Positions 1 to 8,074 of a DNA stretch of 36,608 bases are shown in pieces. The translations under genes were made by a program, and so were the position numbers. The notes under the pieces were generated by a model. It had not been told where the DNA came from. It saw nothing but the letters and a program-made list of their open reading frames with translations, and made no database searches. Every line of letters begins with the position of its first letter. Within the stretch, counting starts at the first letter, position 1. This stretch comes from Berkiella sp964502705 (GTDB taxonomy: Bacteria > Pseudomonadota > Gammaproteobacteria > Berkiellales > Berkiellaceae), in NCBI GenBank assembly GCA_964502705.1, contig CAZCXZ010000021.1, positions 1 to 36,608 of the forward strand, given 5' to 3'.

Positions 1-1
1 A

Positions 2-814
2 AATCACCCTAAAACGGAAGTACGAGTAGGCCTGATTGGCAAATATGTGAATTTGGTCGATGCGTATAAATCACTCAATGAAGCATTAATCCATGCCGGT
101 ATTCACACTTATACGCGCGTTAAGATTGTCTATATCGAATCCGAAGAATTAGAGCGTCAAGGCATTGCTTTATTAGAAGGGTTAGATGCCATTTTAATTC
201 CTGGTGGCTTTGGCACGCGAGGTGTTGAAGGTAAAATTCTTGCAGCAAAATATGCGAGAGAAAAACAGATCCCTTATTTAGGTATTTGCTTAGGCATGCA
301 AACGGCATTAATTGAATTTGCGCGTAATAAAGCGAATATGCCCAATGCCAATAGCACAGAGTTTGATTTAAATACACCATACCCTGTAGTAGCTATGATT
401 ACGGAATGGACAACCAAAGACGGTAGTAAAGAATTCCGTAATGAAAATTCAGATTTGGGCGGCACCATGCGTTTGGGCGCACAAACTTGCAAATTAGTGC
501 CAGGTACTAAAGCGGCAATAAGTTACGGTCAGGATGCTATCGTTGAGCGTCATCGTCATCGTTACGAAGTGAACAATCAATTACTCGACAAACTTGAAAA
601 AGCAGGCTTGGTGGTAAGTGGTCGATCACATGATGAATCACTGGTGGAAATGATTGAGTTGCCTGATCATCCCTGGTTTGTGGGGTGCCAGTTCCACCCT
701 GAGTTTACATCGACACCCCGTAATGGTCATCCGCTGTTTGCTGAATTTATCGAAGCGGCAAATGCATACCATGCAAAAAAAAAAGTAAGGGTGCTTGAAG
801 GAGTTGAAGCGTGA
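2..814 (+). CDS. pyrG: CTP synthase, C-terminal part (5' end outside window)
   Basis: Makes CTP from UTP, ATP and glutamine in the cytoplasm. The reading frame is open from base 2, so this is the last 270 residues of a protein normally near 545; the first ATG at 47 is internal, not the start. The visible part is the glutamine amidotransferase (class I) domain plus the linker before it. The conserved GLIGKYV and DAYKSLNEAL stretch precedes it. GGFGTRGVEGK is the oxyanion region, GICLGMQ holds the nucleophile Cys, and FHPEF holds the catalytic His and Glu. The ammonia-producing half is therefore intact. The stop overlaps the kdsA start by 4 bases (GTGA), so the two are translationally coupled. 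Identification is secure. Confidence 0.97.
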   Translation, partial: NHPKTEVRVGLIGKYVNLVDAYKSLNEALIHAGIHTYTRVKIVYIESEELERQGIALLEGLDAILIPGGFGTRGVEGKILAAKYAREKQIPYLGICLGMQTALIEFARNKANMPNANSTEFDLNTPYPVVAMITEWTTKDGSKEFRNENSDLGGTMRLGAQTCKLVPGTKAAISYGQDAIVERHRHRYEVNNQLLDKLEKAGLVVSGRSHDESLVEMIELPDHPWFVGCQFHPEFTSTPRNGHPLFAEFIEAANAYHAKKKVRVLEGVEA

Positions 815-1632
815 AATTATGTCACTTTGAAGCGGGTTTAGATAAACCGCTTTTTTTGATTGCTGGCCCTTGTGTTATTGAAAGCGAATCAATGGCGCTT
901 GAAACTGCTGGCATGTTAAAAGCGATTACCGAGAAATTGGGGATCCCATTTATTTATAAATCGTCTTTTGATAAAGCGAATCGTTCATCACACGAAAGCT
1001 TTCGTGGGTTAGGCGTTGAAGCGGGTTTGAAAATTCTTGAAAAAGTTAAACAGCAAATTGGTGTGCCGGTAATAACCGACGTTCACGAAGATACGCCGTT
1101 AAACGAAGTGGCAGCGATTGTTGATGTGTTACAAACACCAGCATTTCTGTGCCGTCAAACAAATTTTATTCAAAATGTCGCTAAAACCATGCGCCCCATT
1201 AATATCAAAAAAGGGCAATTTTTAGCCCCTTGGGACATGCAGCACGTTGTTGCTAAAGCGAAAGCTGTTGGTAATGATGCCATTATGGTATGTGAACGAG
1301 GGGCATCATTTGGTTACAATAATTTAGTATCCGATATGCGTTCATTGGCAATTATGCGAGGCACGCATTGCCCAGTTGTCTATGATGCAACGCATTCAGT
1401 GCAATTACCAGGTGGACAAGGTGCAAGCTCAGGTGGTCAAAGAGAATTTGTGCCAACGCTGGCACGTGCCGCAGTCGCCGCAGGCATTGCAGGCATTTTT
1501 ATGGAAACCCATCCGGATCCGGATAAAGCGTTAAGCGATGGTCCTAATGCATGGCCGTTAGATCAAATGGAAATGCTGTTAACCACCTTAAAAGAAATTG
1601 ATGTCGCTGTTAAAAAACAGCCTTTGTTATAA
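811..1632 (+). CDS. kdsA: 3-deoxy-8-phosphooctulonate (KDO-8-P) synthase
   Basis: Condenses phosphoenolpyruvate with arabinose 5-phosphate to KDO-8-phosphate, the first committed step toward the inner-core sugar of lipopolysaccharide, so the cell has a Gram-negative outer membrane. The 273 residues are close to the family norm (about 280). Family marks are LIAGPCVIES at the N-terminus, YKSSFDKANRSS, DVHED, the FLCRQT stretch, and GGQGASSGGQREFVP with the TH-PDPDKALSDGPN ending. The start is GTG at 811, with AAGGAG 7 bases upstream, inside the end of pyrG. It lies between pyrG and eno, an arrangement common in Pseudomonas and relatives. Nothing unusual is seen. Confidence 0.97.
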   Translation: MKLCHFEAGLDKPLFLIAGPCVIESESMALETAGMLKAITEKLGIPFIYKSSFDKANRSSHESFRGLGVEAGLKILEKVKQQIGVPVITDVHEDTPLNEVAAIVDVLQTPAFLCRQTNFIQNVAKTMRPINIKKGQFLAPWDMQHVVAKAKAVGNDAIMVCERGASFGYNNLVSDMRSLAIMRGTHCPVVYDATHSVQLPGGQGASSGGQREFVPTLARAAVAAGIAGIFMETHPDPDKALSDGPNAWPLDQMEMLLTTLKEIDVAVKKQPLL

Positions 1633-1647
1633 TTTTAAAGGGTATTT

Positions 1648-2934
1648 ATGCCAACAATTAAGCAAATTGCAGCAAGAGAAATTTTGGATTCTCGCGGTTA
1701 CCCAACTGTTGAAGTGGGTGTGTTACTCGATACAGGACACTTTGGTCGTTCGTGCGTACCAAGTGGTGCATCAACCGGATCGCGTGAAGCGCTTGAATTG
1801 CGCGATAAAGATGATAATCGGTACATGGGCAAAGGCGTATTAAAAGCCATCCAGAACATCGAAGAGAAAATATTACCGGCGTTAACCGACAAAGACGCCT
1901 TGAATCAAAAAGAAATCGATCAAACCATGATTGCGCTTGATGGTACGCCGAATAAAGAAAATCTTGGCGCAAATGCAATTTTGGCCGTATCACTCGCAAC
2001 TGCGCATGCCGCAGCTAGTGCGAAAGGTTTCCCATTATTTCATTATCTGTCTGAAATGGCGCAAAGCCCGATATCATTGCCTGTCCCCATGATGAATATC
2101 GTCAATGGTGGCGCACATGCAGATAACAGCGTCGATATTCAAGAATTTATGATTTTGCCAAGCGGTGCACCGAACTTTGAAGACGCAATCCGTTACGGCG
2201 TCGAAATCTATCACAGCTTAAAAGCCGTTTTAAAAGCAAAAGGCTTAAATACCAATGTAGGTGATGAAGGTGGCTTTGCTCCCGATTTACCTTCGAATGA
2301 AGCCGCGCTTGAAATGATTATGATGGCGATTGAGAAAGCAGGGCTAACCCCCGGTAAAGATGTTCATTTAGGTTTGGATGTTGCTGCGAGTGAATTCTAT
2401 AAAGAAGGCAAATACCATTTAGCTTCTGAAAAGAAAATCCTAACATCACAACAGTTTATCGATATTTTAGCAGGCTGGACTGATAAGTTTCCTATTCTTT
2501 CCATTGAAGATGCTCTTGATGAAAAAGACTGGGATGGTTGGGCGCTACTTACCAAACAATTAGGTAATAAATGCCAGTTGGTAGGTGATGATTTGTTTGT
2601 TACTAACCCTGTGATCTTTAAAGAAGGGATTGCTGCTAATCTCGCTAATGCTATTTTGATAAAAGTGAATCAAATAGGAACCTTAACGGAAACCCTAGAG
2701 GCCATGCAAATCGCTAGAAATGCGAATTATAATGCGATTGTTTCTCATCGTTCCGGTGAAACCGAAGATACTTTTATTGCTGATTTAGCCGTTGGTTTAA
2801 ATGCAGGTCAAATCAAAACCGGCGCACCTTGCCGTAGTGATAGAACCGCGAAATATAATCAATTGTTAAGAATTTCTAAAGTAACGGGAGCGTCTTATGC
2901 GGGCACTTCTGTTTATGAGCGCTGGATAAAATGA
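1648..2934 (+). CDS. eno: enolase
   Basis: Glycolytic enzyme that interconverts 2-phosphoglycerate and phosphoenolpyruvate; in many bacteria it is also part of the RNA degradosome. At 428 residues it is full length. Visible marks are the PSGASTGSREALELRD loop, NxGxHADN, GDEGGFAP with the catalytic glutamate, the metal ligands in SIEDALDEKDW and VGDDLFVTN, the catalytic lysine in ILIKVNQIGTLTET, and SHRSGETED. The start ATG at 1648 follows AAAGGG closely and lies 15 bases after kdsA. The stop TGA overlaps the ftsB start by 4 bases (ATGA). Confidence 0.98.
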   Translation: MPTIKQIAAREILDSRGYPTVEVGVLLDTGHFGRSCVPSGASTGSREALELRDKDDNRYMGKGVLKAIQNIEEKILPALTDKDALNQKEIDQTMIALDGTPNKENLGANAILAVSLATAHAAASAKGFPLFHYLSEMAQSPISLPVPMMNIVNGGAHADNSVDIQEFMILPSGAPNFEDAIRYGVEIYHSLKAVLKAKGLNTNVGDEGGFAPDLPSNEAALEMIMMAIEKAGLTPGKDVHLGLDVAASEFYKEGKYHLASEKKILTSQQFIDILAGWTDKFPILSIEDALDEKDWDGWALLTKQLGNKCQLVGDDLFVTNPVIFKEGIAANLANAILIKVNQIGTLTETLEAMQIARNANYNAIVSHRSGETEDTFIADLAVGLNAGQIKTGAPCRSDRTAKYNQLLRISKVTGASYAGTSVYERWIK

Positions 2935-3236
2935 TGAAATACCTTGCCGTTATTTTGGCAGTGTTATTATTAGTTTTACAGTTTCGATTATGGAAAGGTG
3001 ACGGCTCGCTAGCGCAAGTTCGTCACCTGCGCCAAGAAATAAGCAGTCAACAAGAAAAGGTTGAAACGTTAAAAGAAAGAAATTTAACGTTAGAAGCAGA
3101 AGTTCAAGATTTAAAAAATCGCCTAGGCGCGTTAGAAGAAAGAGCGCGTTCGGACCTGGGTATGATCCGAAAAAATGAAACTTTCTTCCAACATTCCGCT
3201 GGTAATGCTTCTTCTACCTCAACTCAAGGGGGCTAA
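2931..3236 (+). CDS. ftsB: cell division protein FtsB
   Basis: Small bitopic inner-membrane divisome protein that pairs with FtsL and FtsQ and helps activate septal peptidoglycan synthesis. The 101 residues fit the family. Residues 3-18 (YLAVILAVLLLVLQFRL) are a single membrane segment. A heptad-rich coiled coil follows at about 27-75, with charged and Leu positions, then the EERARSDLGMI(R/K) signature of FtsB/DivIC. The position between eno and ispD is the standard gammaproteobacterial one and supports the call. The ATG overlaps the eno stop. Confidence 0.93.
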   Translation: MMKYLAVILAVLLLVLQFRLWKGDGSLAQVRHLRQEISSQQEKVETLKERNLTLEAEVQDLKNRLGALEERARSDLGMIRKNETFFQHSAGNASSTSTQGG

Positions 3237-3237
3237 G

Positions 3238-3948
3238 ATGCACCTAGAACCTTCTTATTGGGTTGTGATCCCCGCTGCCGGTTTAGGTTCACGCTTTAGT
3301 CAACAGCGTCCTAAACAATATTGGCGTGTCGCTGGTCTGCCCCTTTTAGAACACACGCTAGGTCTTTTTATCAATCAAACTTGGGTGAAAGGGGTGATTG
3401 TCGCTATTTCGGACAATGATCCTTATTTTAAGCAATTATCACCTTCAATACAGCGACAAGTGACAACCGTAACCGGTGGTGATTCAAGAGCGCAGTCTGT
3501 GATGAATGCGCTAAAGCATATATCGTTGTATGCCCAAGTGAATGATTGGGTTTTAGTTCATGATGCAGTAAGACCATGTCTACATAATCGTGATTTAGAG
3601 GCGCTGCGACAACTCCATACCGATCCGGTGGGGGGTATTTTAGCGAAGCGCGTGGTGGATACATTAAAGCGTGTTAATGCGGACCATCAAATTTCCCAAA
3701 CGATTGAACGAGAAGGCCTATGGCATGCACAGACGCCTCAAATGTTTCGATTGGGATTACTAACGCAGGCACTTGAAAAAGAATCTTCTTTGCAAACAAT
3801 CACTGATGAAGCAAGTGCCATAGAAGCATTGGGTCATATGCCACGAGTGGTGAGTTCTTTATACCCTAACCCCAAATTAACCTATTCTGCTGATTTAGCC
3901 TATATTGCTCATTTGTTGGAGCAAGAGACGATGAGTATTGAATCATGA
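3238..3948 (+). CDS. ispD: 2-C-methyl-D-erythritol 4-phosphate cytidylyltransferase
   Basis: Third step of the MEP isoprenoid pathway: transfers CMP from CTP to methylerythritol phosphate. The best start is ATG at 3238. It follows the ftsB stop by one base, has AAGGGGG just upstream, and gives 236 residues, the same as E. coli IspD. An ATG at 3175 in the same frame lies inside ftsB and is unlikely. Marks are PAAGLGSRFSQQRPKQY (CTP-binding glycine-rich loop with the catalytic Arg and Lys), VHDAVRPC, and the D-T-L-K-R and TPQ(M/A)F segments. The stop overlaps ispF by 4 bases. Together with ispF here and ispG at 28818, it shows the cell uses the MEP route. Confidence 0.96.
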   Translation: MHLEPSYWVVIPAAGLGSRFSQQRPKQYWRVAGLPLLEHTLGLFINQTWVKGVIVAISDNDPYFKQLSPSIQRQVTTVTGGDSRAQSVMNALKHISLYAQVNDWVLVHDAVRPCLHNRDLEALRQLHTDPVGGILAKRVVDTLKRVNADHQISQTIEREGLWHAQTPQMFRLGLLTQALEKESSLQTITDEASAIEALGHMPRVVSSLYPNPKLTYSADLAYIAHLLEQETMSIES

Positions 3949-4422
3949 TACGAATTGGCCATGGTTATGATATCCATCGTTTTAGTGTTGAATTGATGGA
4001 GACGACGTTGATACTCGGTGGTGTTTCTATNNNNNNNNNNAGATTTAGTGATTCATGCCTTATGCGATGCATTATTAGGTGCTTTAGCATTAGGTGATAT
4101 TGGGGAGCATTTTCCTGATACTGACCCGCAATTTAAAAATAAGGACAGCCGCTTTTTCTTGAGCCATATTTTGTCTTTGGTTAAAGATAAAGGCTATCGA
4201 GTCGGCAACGTTGATTTATCCATCATTGCAGAAGCCCCGAAATTATCGCCTTATAAAATGCAAATGCGTGAATCTTTGGCGCAACTGTTAGAAGTGACCA
4301 TTTCTGATGTCAATGTGAAAGCGACAACACATGAAAAACTGGATGCAATTGGTAATAAACAAGGTATTGCAGCACATGCTGTGGTGCTACTGACGAGGAA
4401 CGATGCGAATATTATTAAGTAA
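3945..4422 (+). CDS. ispF: 2-C-methyl-D-erythritol 2,4-cyclodiphosphate synthase (interrupted by N run)
   Basis: MEP pathway enzyme that cyclises the IspE product with loss of CMP. The N-terminus at 3945 reads MIRIGHGYDIHRF, carrying the Asp and His zinc ligands of the family. The 3' part after the gap reads DLVIHALCDALLGALALGDIGEHFPDTDP and ends with VNVKATTHEKL. The 10 N at 4031-4040 interrupt it. Frames on the two sides agree only if the real gap is a multiple of 3. From the family, about 12 residues (P-x-E-K-G-L-L-A-H-S-D-G, including the zinc ligand His) are missing, so this is an assembly gap and not a pseudogene. The gene overlaps surE by 20 bases. Confidence 0.93.
4031..4040. other. 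assembly gap (10 N placeholder)
   Basis: Ten undetermined bases inside ispF. The coding frame upstream (codons starting at positions divisible by 3) and downstream (one base later) do not join across exactly 10 bases. Comparison with the known IspF motif predicts about 36 missing bases. Confidence 0.95.
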
Positions 4423-5167
4423 CGACGATGGTGTTAATGCGATTGGTTTATCAGTATTAGCAAAAAGCTTACAATCACTCGCTGATATTACCGTGATAGC
4501 ACCCGAAAGAGATAGAAGTGCAGTCAGTAACTCTTTAACGTTGGATTTACCGCTGCGAATTGCCAAACAAGAGAATGGTTTTTTTGCTGTAAATGGTACA
4601 CCTGCAGATGCGGTTCATCTTGCGCTTACAGGGTATCTTGATCATTTACCTGATATGGTTATTGCAGGTATTAACTCCAACTCAAATTTGGGTGATGATG
4701 TTTTATATTCAGGAACCGTTGCAGCTGCGATGGAAGGCCGTTTCTTAGGGTATCCTGCTATGGCCATTTCATTAGGATGCGCAAGGCCAATTGGAAATCA
4801 TTATGAAACAGCAGGAAAAATTGCCCGGATCTTATTTCAAAAGTTATTAGAATTACCCCTTCCGAAAGACACCTTATTAAATGTCAATGTACCTGATCTG
4901 CCTTTTGATAAAATCAAAGGGATCAAAGTGACACGTCTGGGTCATCGCCATATGGCTGAAAATATTGTTGAAAGTCAGGATGCACAAGGAAAAACCATTT
5001 ATTGGATAGGGCCTGCGGGTGCTGAGCAAGACGCTGGCCCTGGCACAGACTTCCATGCCATTAATCAGGGTTATGTATCCATTACACCGATCAAAACCGA
5101 TCTTACCGATTATTCTGCTTTGAGTACGGTTGAAACATGGACATCTCACTTGGGTGTGTCAGAATAG
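4403..5167 (+). CDS. surE: 5'/3'-nucleotidase SurE
   Basis: Metal-dependent survival-protein phosphatase acting on nucleoside monophosphates in the cytoplasm, linked to stationary-phase survival. The 254 residues match the family. MRILLSNDDGVNAIGL carries the two metal-binding aspartates. PERDRSAVSNSLTL, VNGTPADAVHLAL, INSNSNLGDDVLYSGTVAAAMEG and the C-terminal SITPIKTDLTDY are all typical. ATG at 4403 has GAGGAA just upstream, inside the end of ispF. In E. coli truD separates ispF and surE and pcm follows surE; both are absent here. Confidence 0.97.
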   Translation: MRILLSNDDGVNAIGLSVLAKSLQSLADITVIAPERDRSAVSNSLTLDLPLRIAKQENGFFAVNGTPADAVHLALTGYLDHLPDMVIAGINSNSNLGDDVLYSGTVAAAMEGRFLGYPAMAISLGCARPIGNHYETAGKIARILFQKLLELPLPKDTLLNVNVPDLPFDKIKGIKVTRLGHRHMAENIVESQDAQGKTIYWIGPAGAEQDAGPGTDFHAINQGYVSITPIKTDLTDYSALSTVETWTSHLGVSE

Positions 5168-5199
5168 GCGTATAACAAACAAGGATAAGTTTTGCTATT

Positions 5200-5781
5200 A
5201 TGTTTCGGTATCTATATAACAAAGTTCAAAATTGGTCACAGCATCGGCATGCCCCTTATTACTTGGCAGGCGTGAGTTTTGCGGAATCCTCCTTTTTTCC
5301 GATACCCCCTGATGTCATGTTGATCCCCATGGTCATGAGCAGTCCCAATAAAGCATGGAATTTTGCGACAATCACGACGATCAGCTCAATTCTGGGTGGC
5401 ATATTAGGCTATCTAATCGGATATTATGCATTCGAATTATTAGGGCAGCCATTTATTGAGGCCTTTGGTTACGAAGCACAATATGAGAAGCTTGTTAACT
5501 GGTTCACCAAATATGGCTTTATTGCCGTTGTACTTGCCGGATTTACGCCTATTCCTTATAAATTGTTTACCTTAGCAGCCGGCGCGACTCAGATGGCTAT
5601 GGTGCCGTTTATTCTGGGATCGATAGTTGGGCGAGGTTTACGTTTCTTCTTGGTTGCGGCATTGATCCGCTATCTAGGTAAAAGATTAGAACCGATGATC
5701 GTCCGCTATATTGATGCGATTGGTTGGGGAATGATTTTGTTACTCGTATTAGCTGCAGGATATTATTGGCTTTTTTGCTGA
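5200..5781 (+). CDS. DedA/YqaA-family (VTT domain) inner-membrane protein
   Basis: Integral membrane protein of 193 residues with about four or five hydrophobic segments. The VTT/SNARE-associated marks are visible: F-x-E-S-S-F-F-P-I-P-P-D at about 27-39, a G-x-x-x-G-Y-x-x-G segment (ILGGILGYLIGYYAFE), and AGFTPIPYKLFTLAAGA at about 114-131, where the Pro-rich re-entrant loop sits. DedA relatives are undecaprenyl-phosphate or phospholipid flippases; whether this member does that is inference. It fills the slot between surE and nlpD where pcm sits in E. coli. An AAGGA lies about 15 bases upstream of the ATG, so the ribosome site is weak. The stop precedes nlpD by 14 bases. Confidence 0.85.
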   Translation: MFRYLYNKVQNWSQHRHAPYYLAGVSFAESSFFPIPPDVMLIPMVMSSPNKAWNFATITTISSILGGILGYLIGYYAFELLGQPFIEAFGYEAQYEKLVNWFTKYGFIAVVLAGFTPIPYKLFTLAAGATQMAMVPFILGSIVGRGLRFFLVAALIRYLGKRLEPMIVRYIDAIGWGMILLLVLAAGYYWLFC

Positions 5782-5795
5782 CAAGGAATGGAAGT

Positions 5796-6566
5796 ATGAG
5801 GTTGCGGATTGTTGTTTTGTCGCTTCTCACAGGCTTGGCAGGTTGCAGTCATTTAAAGAATCAAGAAGCCGCTCCAGTTGTTTCGATTGAAGCGAGGCAC
5901 CCTATTACCAAGGGGCAACATACGGTTAAAGCCGGTGAAACCTTATATGCTATTGCATTTCAATATGGACACGACTACCGTGAACTTGCGGCCACCAATC
6001 ATATTCCACCTCCTTATCGAATTTATCCCGGTCAGAAAATTGCCTTAAAAGGGCAATTTACGATTGCAACTAAAGCACCGCATCAAGTGAAACCCGGGCC
6101 AACATCGATTGAGATTGTAAAGCATGAAAAAAATAAACCGGCTGAAGTTGCTAAATTTCCGGTAAAACCAGCCCAGCCTGTGGTGCTAGCGGGTGGATGG
6201 ACGTGGCCTGTTAAAGGAAAGGTGATCAAAGGGTTTAGTACAAAAGAATACGCTTTCAATAAAGGGGTTGATATTGCAGGCACTTTGGGTACCCCTGTAT
6301 TATCCGCCCAGTCAGGGAAAGTGGTATACAGTGGCGGTGGTCTAAGAGGGTATGGGCAGCTGATTATTATTAAACATAATGATACTTTCTTGTCAGCTTA
6401 TGCGCATAACCAGCGATTATTGGTCAAAGAAGGCGATACAATTGCGCAAGGCCAAAAAATTGCTGAAATGGGGCAGTCCGATACCGACAGAGTTAAATTA
6501 CATTTTGAAATTCGTAAGAATGGCCAACCTGTTAATCCCATTCATTTTTTGCCTAAAACTGTATAA
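5796..6566 (+). CDS. nlpD: lipoprotein NlpD (LysM and degenerate LytM domains)
   Basis: Outer-membrane lipoprotein that activates amidase AmiC at the division site. The start at 5796 is chosen because it gives MRLRIVVLSLLTGLAGC, a lipoprotein signal whose LAGC lipobox has Cys17; longer in-frame starts would bury it. A LysM domain follows at about 47-90 (H-T-V-K-A-G-E-T-L-Y through Y-P-G-Q-K-I-A-L). A linker rich in Lys and Pro comes next, then an M23/LytM domain at about 145-255 (KGVDIAG, GLRGYGQLIIIKHN, LSAYAHN, KLHFEIR). The first zinc-binding His of true LytM endopeptidases is replaced, as in E. coli NlpD, so it should be a non-catalytic activator. Synteny with rpoS is the classical one. 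Confidence 0.95.
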   Translation: MRLRIVVLSLLTGLAGCSHLKNQEAAPVVSIEARHPITKGQHTVKAGETLYAIAFQYGHDYRELAATNHIPPPYRIYPGQKIALKGQFTIATKAPHQVKPGPTSIEIVKHEKNKPAEVAKFPVKPAQPVVLAGGWTWPVKGKVIKGFSTKEYAFNKGVDIAGTLGTPVLSAQSGKVVYSGGGLRGYGQLIIIKHNDTFLSAYAHNQRLLVKEGDTIAQGQKIAEMGQSDTDRVKLHFEIRKNGQPVNPIHFLPKTV

Positions 6567-6567
6567 A

Positions 6568-6596
6568 TGCGCATTGAACAAATGCGCAGTTTTTTA
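6568..6596 (+). terminator. rho-independent terminator after nlpD
   Basis: TGCGCAT (6568-6574) and ATGCGCA (6582-6588) form a 7-bp stem with a 7-base loop, followed at once by GTTTTTT. It sits 2 bases after the nlpD stop and before the rpoS leader, so it would separate the housekeeping operon from rpoS, whose promoter must then lie in or after nlpD. Confidence 0.8.
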
Positions 6597-6607
6597 AGTG
6601 GAACTTA

Positions 6608-6658
6608 AAGCCTCTTCTTTCATTCTAAAAAGTAATTAAGAAAGTAGGAAAGAGGCTT
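6608..6658 (+). promoter_or_regulatory. rpoS leader hairpin covering the ribosome binding site
   Basis: AAGCCTCTT (6608-6616) is perfectly complementary to AAGAGGCTT (6650-6658), and inside it CTTTC (6617-6621) pairs with GAAAG (6640-6644). The 3' arm contains the Shine-Dalgarno AAGAGG, which lies 6 bases before the rpoS ATG. A fold would therefore block translation. In E. coli rpoS an upstream leader also hides the start region and is opened by small RNAs with Hfq. That the same logic applies here is inference. Confidence 0.65.
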
Positions 6659-6661
6659 ACT

Positions 6662-7525
6662 ATGGCATATCAACCAACATCGGACCCAGGTCGTCCTGAT
6701 CCCATTTATCAATATCTCCATGAAATTGGGAAAATTGCATTGCTGACAGCAGAGCAAGAAAAATCGTTGGCTAGAGAGCTTCAAGCCGGTAATCAACGTG
6801 CAAAAAATAATTTAATTGAAGCCAACCTGCGATTAGTCGTCTGTATTGCAAGGCGCTATTTAAATAGAGGGCTATCATTGCCGGATTTAATTGAAGAAGG
6901 CAATTTAGGTCTCATTCATGCGGTCGATAAATTTGATCCAGAAAATGGAGCTCGCTTTTCTACCTATGCAACGTGGTGGATCAGACAATCCATTGAGCGT
7001 GCGATCATGAATCAAGTTAAGATGATTCGATTACCCGTGCATCTGGTTAAAAAGCAGCGTAAATACCAACGGATCTTGCAACAGAGTTTGCAAAAAGGGG
7101 AAACGGATCCGAATCTTGCGGATTTGGCTAAAGCCATGGGAGTATCTGAGGAAAATCTCCTTGATTTGATCAGTTTAGAAAAACCTGAAGTATCCGTTGA
7201 TGCGACAATCAACGATGATCAAGATATCTATCTATTGGATACCATCCCTGATCAGAATGGTGAAGATCCGATTGAAGCAATTCAGGCGAAGGATCTGCAT
7301 GATATTGTGGAATCTTGCCTAAGTACTCTTTCAAAACGAGAATTAGAAATTATCGAACGTCGCTATGGTATTCATGGTCATGATGTTATGACCTTAGATA
7401 ACATAGGTGAGTGCACGCATTTAACAAGAGAGCGGGTACGTCAAATTCAGTTACAAATCTTAAAACAATTGCGCAGACAATGTGTTGATTCAGGCTTAAG
7501 AGATGATATCGTAAGCAAAAGATAG
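6662..7525 (+). CDS. rpoS: RpoS-type sigma-70 factor at the nlpD locus (copy 1)
   Basis: Group 2 sigma factor of 287 residues, about 40 shorter than E. coli RpoS because the N-terminal extension is missing: region 1.2 starts almost at once (DPIYQYLHEIG, residues 13-23). Region 2 is intact at about 47-130, with NLRLVV, DLIEEGNLGLIHAVDKFD, and the melting/-10 helix YATWWIRQSIERAIMNQ. Region 4.2 at about 243-271 carries the helix-turn-helix LTRERVRQIQ. Departures from canonical RpoS include the region 3 stretch KKQRKYQRILQQSLQKGE and Cys251 in the -35 helix (GECTHLTRE). Position after nlpD marks it as the syntenic rpoS, yet the second factor at 26423 looks closer to canonical RpoS in sequence. 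Translation is probably controlled by the leader hairpin. Confidence 0.9.
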   Translation: MAYQPTSDPGRPDPIYQYLHEIGKIALLTAEQEKSLARELQAGNQRAKNNLIEANLRLVVCIARRYLNRGLSLPDLIEEGNLGLIHAVDKFDPENGARFSTYATWWIRQSIERAIMNQVKMIRLPVHLVKKQRKYQRILQQSLQKGETDPNLADLAKAMGVSEENLLDLISLEKPEVSVDATINDDQDIYLLDTIPDQNGEDPIEAIQAKDLHDIVESCLSTLSKRELEIIERRYGIHGHDVMTLDNIGECTHLTRERVRQIQLQILKQLRRQCVDSGLRDDIVSKR

Positions 7526-7542
7526 ACTCTTAGGGAAAAGCG

Positions 7543-8010
7543 ATGGATCTCTGTTTGCAGAAGCAATATGCCCCGCATAACGCCTGTTTTGGTTGTGGGC
7601 CCTCTAATCCTGAAGGATTACAGCTTCAAAGTTTCTTAACAGTAGAGGGTGATGCTGTTATAGCTAGTTGGTTGCCAAAACCATATCATGAAGCTTTTCC
7701 CGGTATTTTAAATGGCGGGATTATAGGCACACTGCTAGATTGTCACTCAAATTGGACAGCAGCCTATTACCTCATGATGGAAATGGGAGAAAGCAAACCG
7801 CCTTGCACCGTAACGGCATTTTTTAATGTGACCTTGAAGCGTCCAACCCCAAGTCGTCAAGAAGTGTCCCTCCAAGCCAAGGTGAAAGAGATCAAGTCAG
7901 ATAGGGCATTAATCGAGGCAAAACTTTTTGCAAATGATGAAGTCTGTGCAACATGTGAAGGCTTGTTTGTCGCGGTTAAGCCAGGTCATCCCGCATACCA
8001 TCGGTGGTAA
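7543..8010 (+). CDS. PaaI-like hotdog-fold thioesterase
   Basis: Predicted acyl-CoA thioesterase of 155 residues. The N-terminal HNACFGCGPSNPEGLQLQ is a hallmark of one PaaI-like subfamily. H-E-A-F-P-G-I-L-N-G-G-I-I-G-T-L-L-D at about 56-73 is the hotdog helix with its catalytic-site Asp region. A central strand block (TVTAFFNVTLKRPTP) precedes the dimer strands. The physiological substrate cannot be told from sequence. It follows rpoS by only 17 bases, so it is probably co-transcribed with the sigma factor, suggesting stationary-phase expression (inference). Confidence 0.8.
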   Translation: MDLCLQKQYAPHNACFGCGPSNPEGLQLQSFLTVEGDAVIASWLPKPYHEAFPGILNGGIIGTLLDCHSNWTAAYYLMMEMGESKPPCTVTAFFNVTLKRPTPSRQEVSLQAKVKEIKSDRALIEAKLFANDEVCATCEGLFVAVKPGHPAYHRW

Positions 8011-8074
8011 AGTGGTGAGCTGCAAGGACATCCATTATACTTAGGAAAAATTAAGATCCATTGGGGGTAAAATC

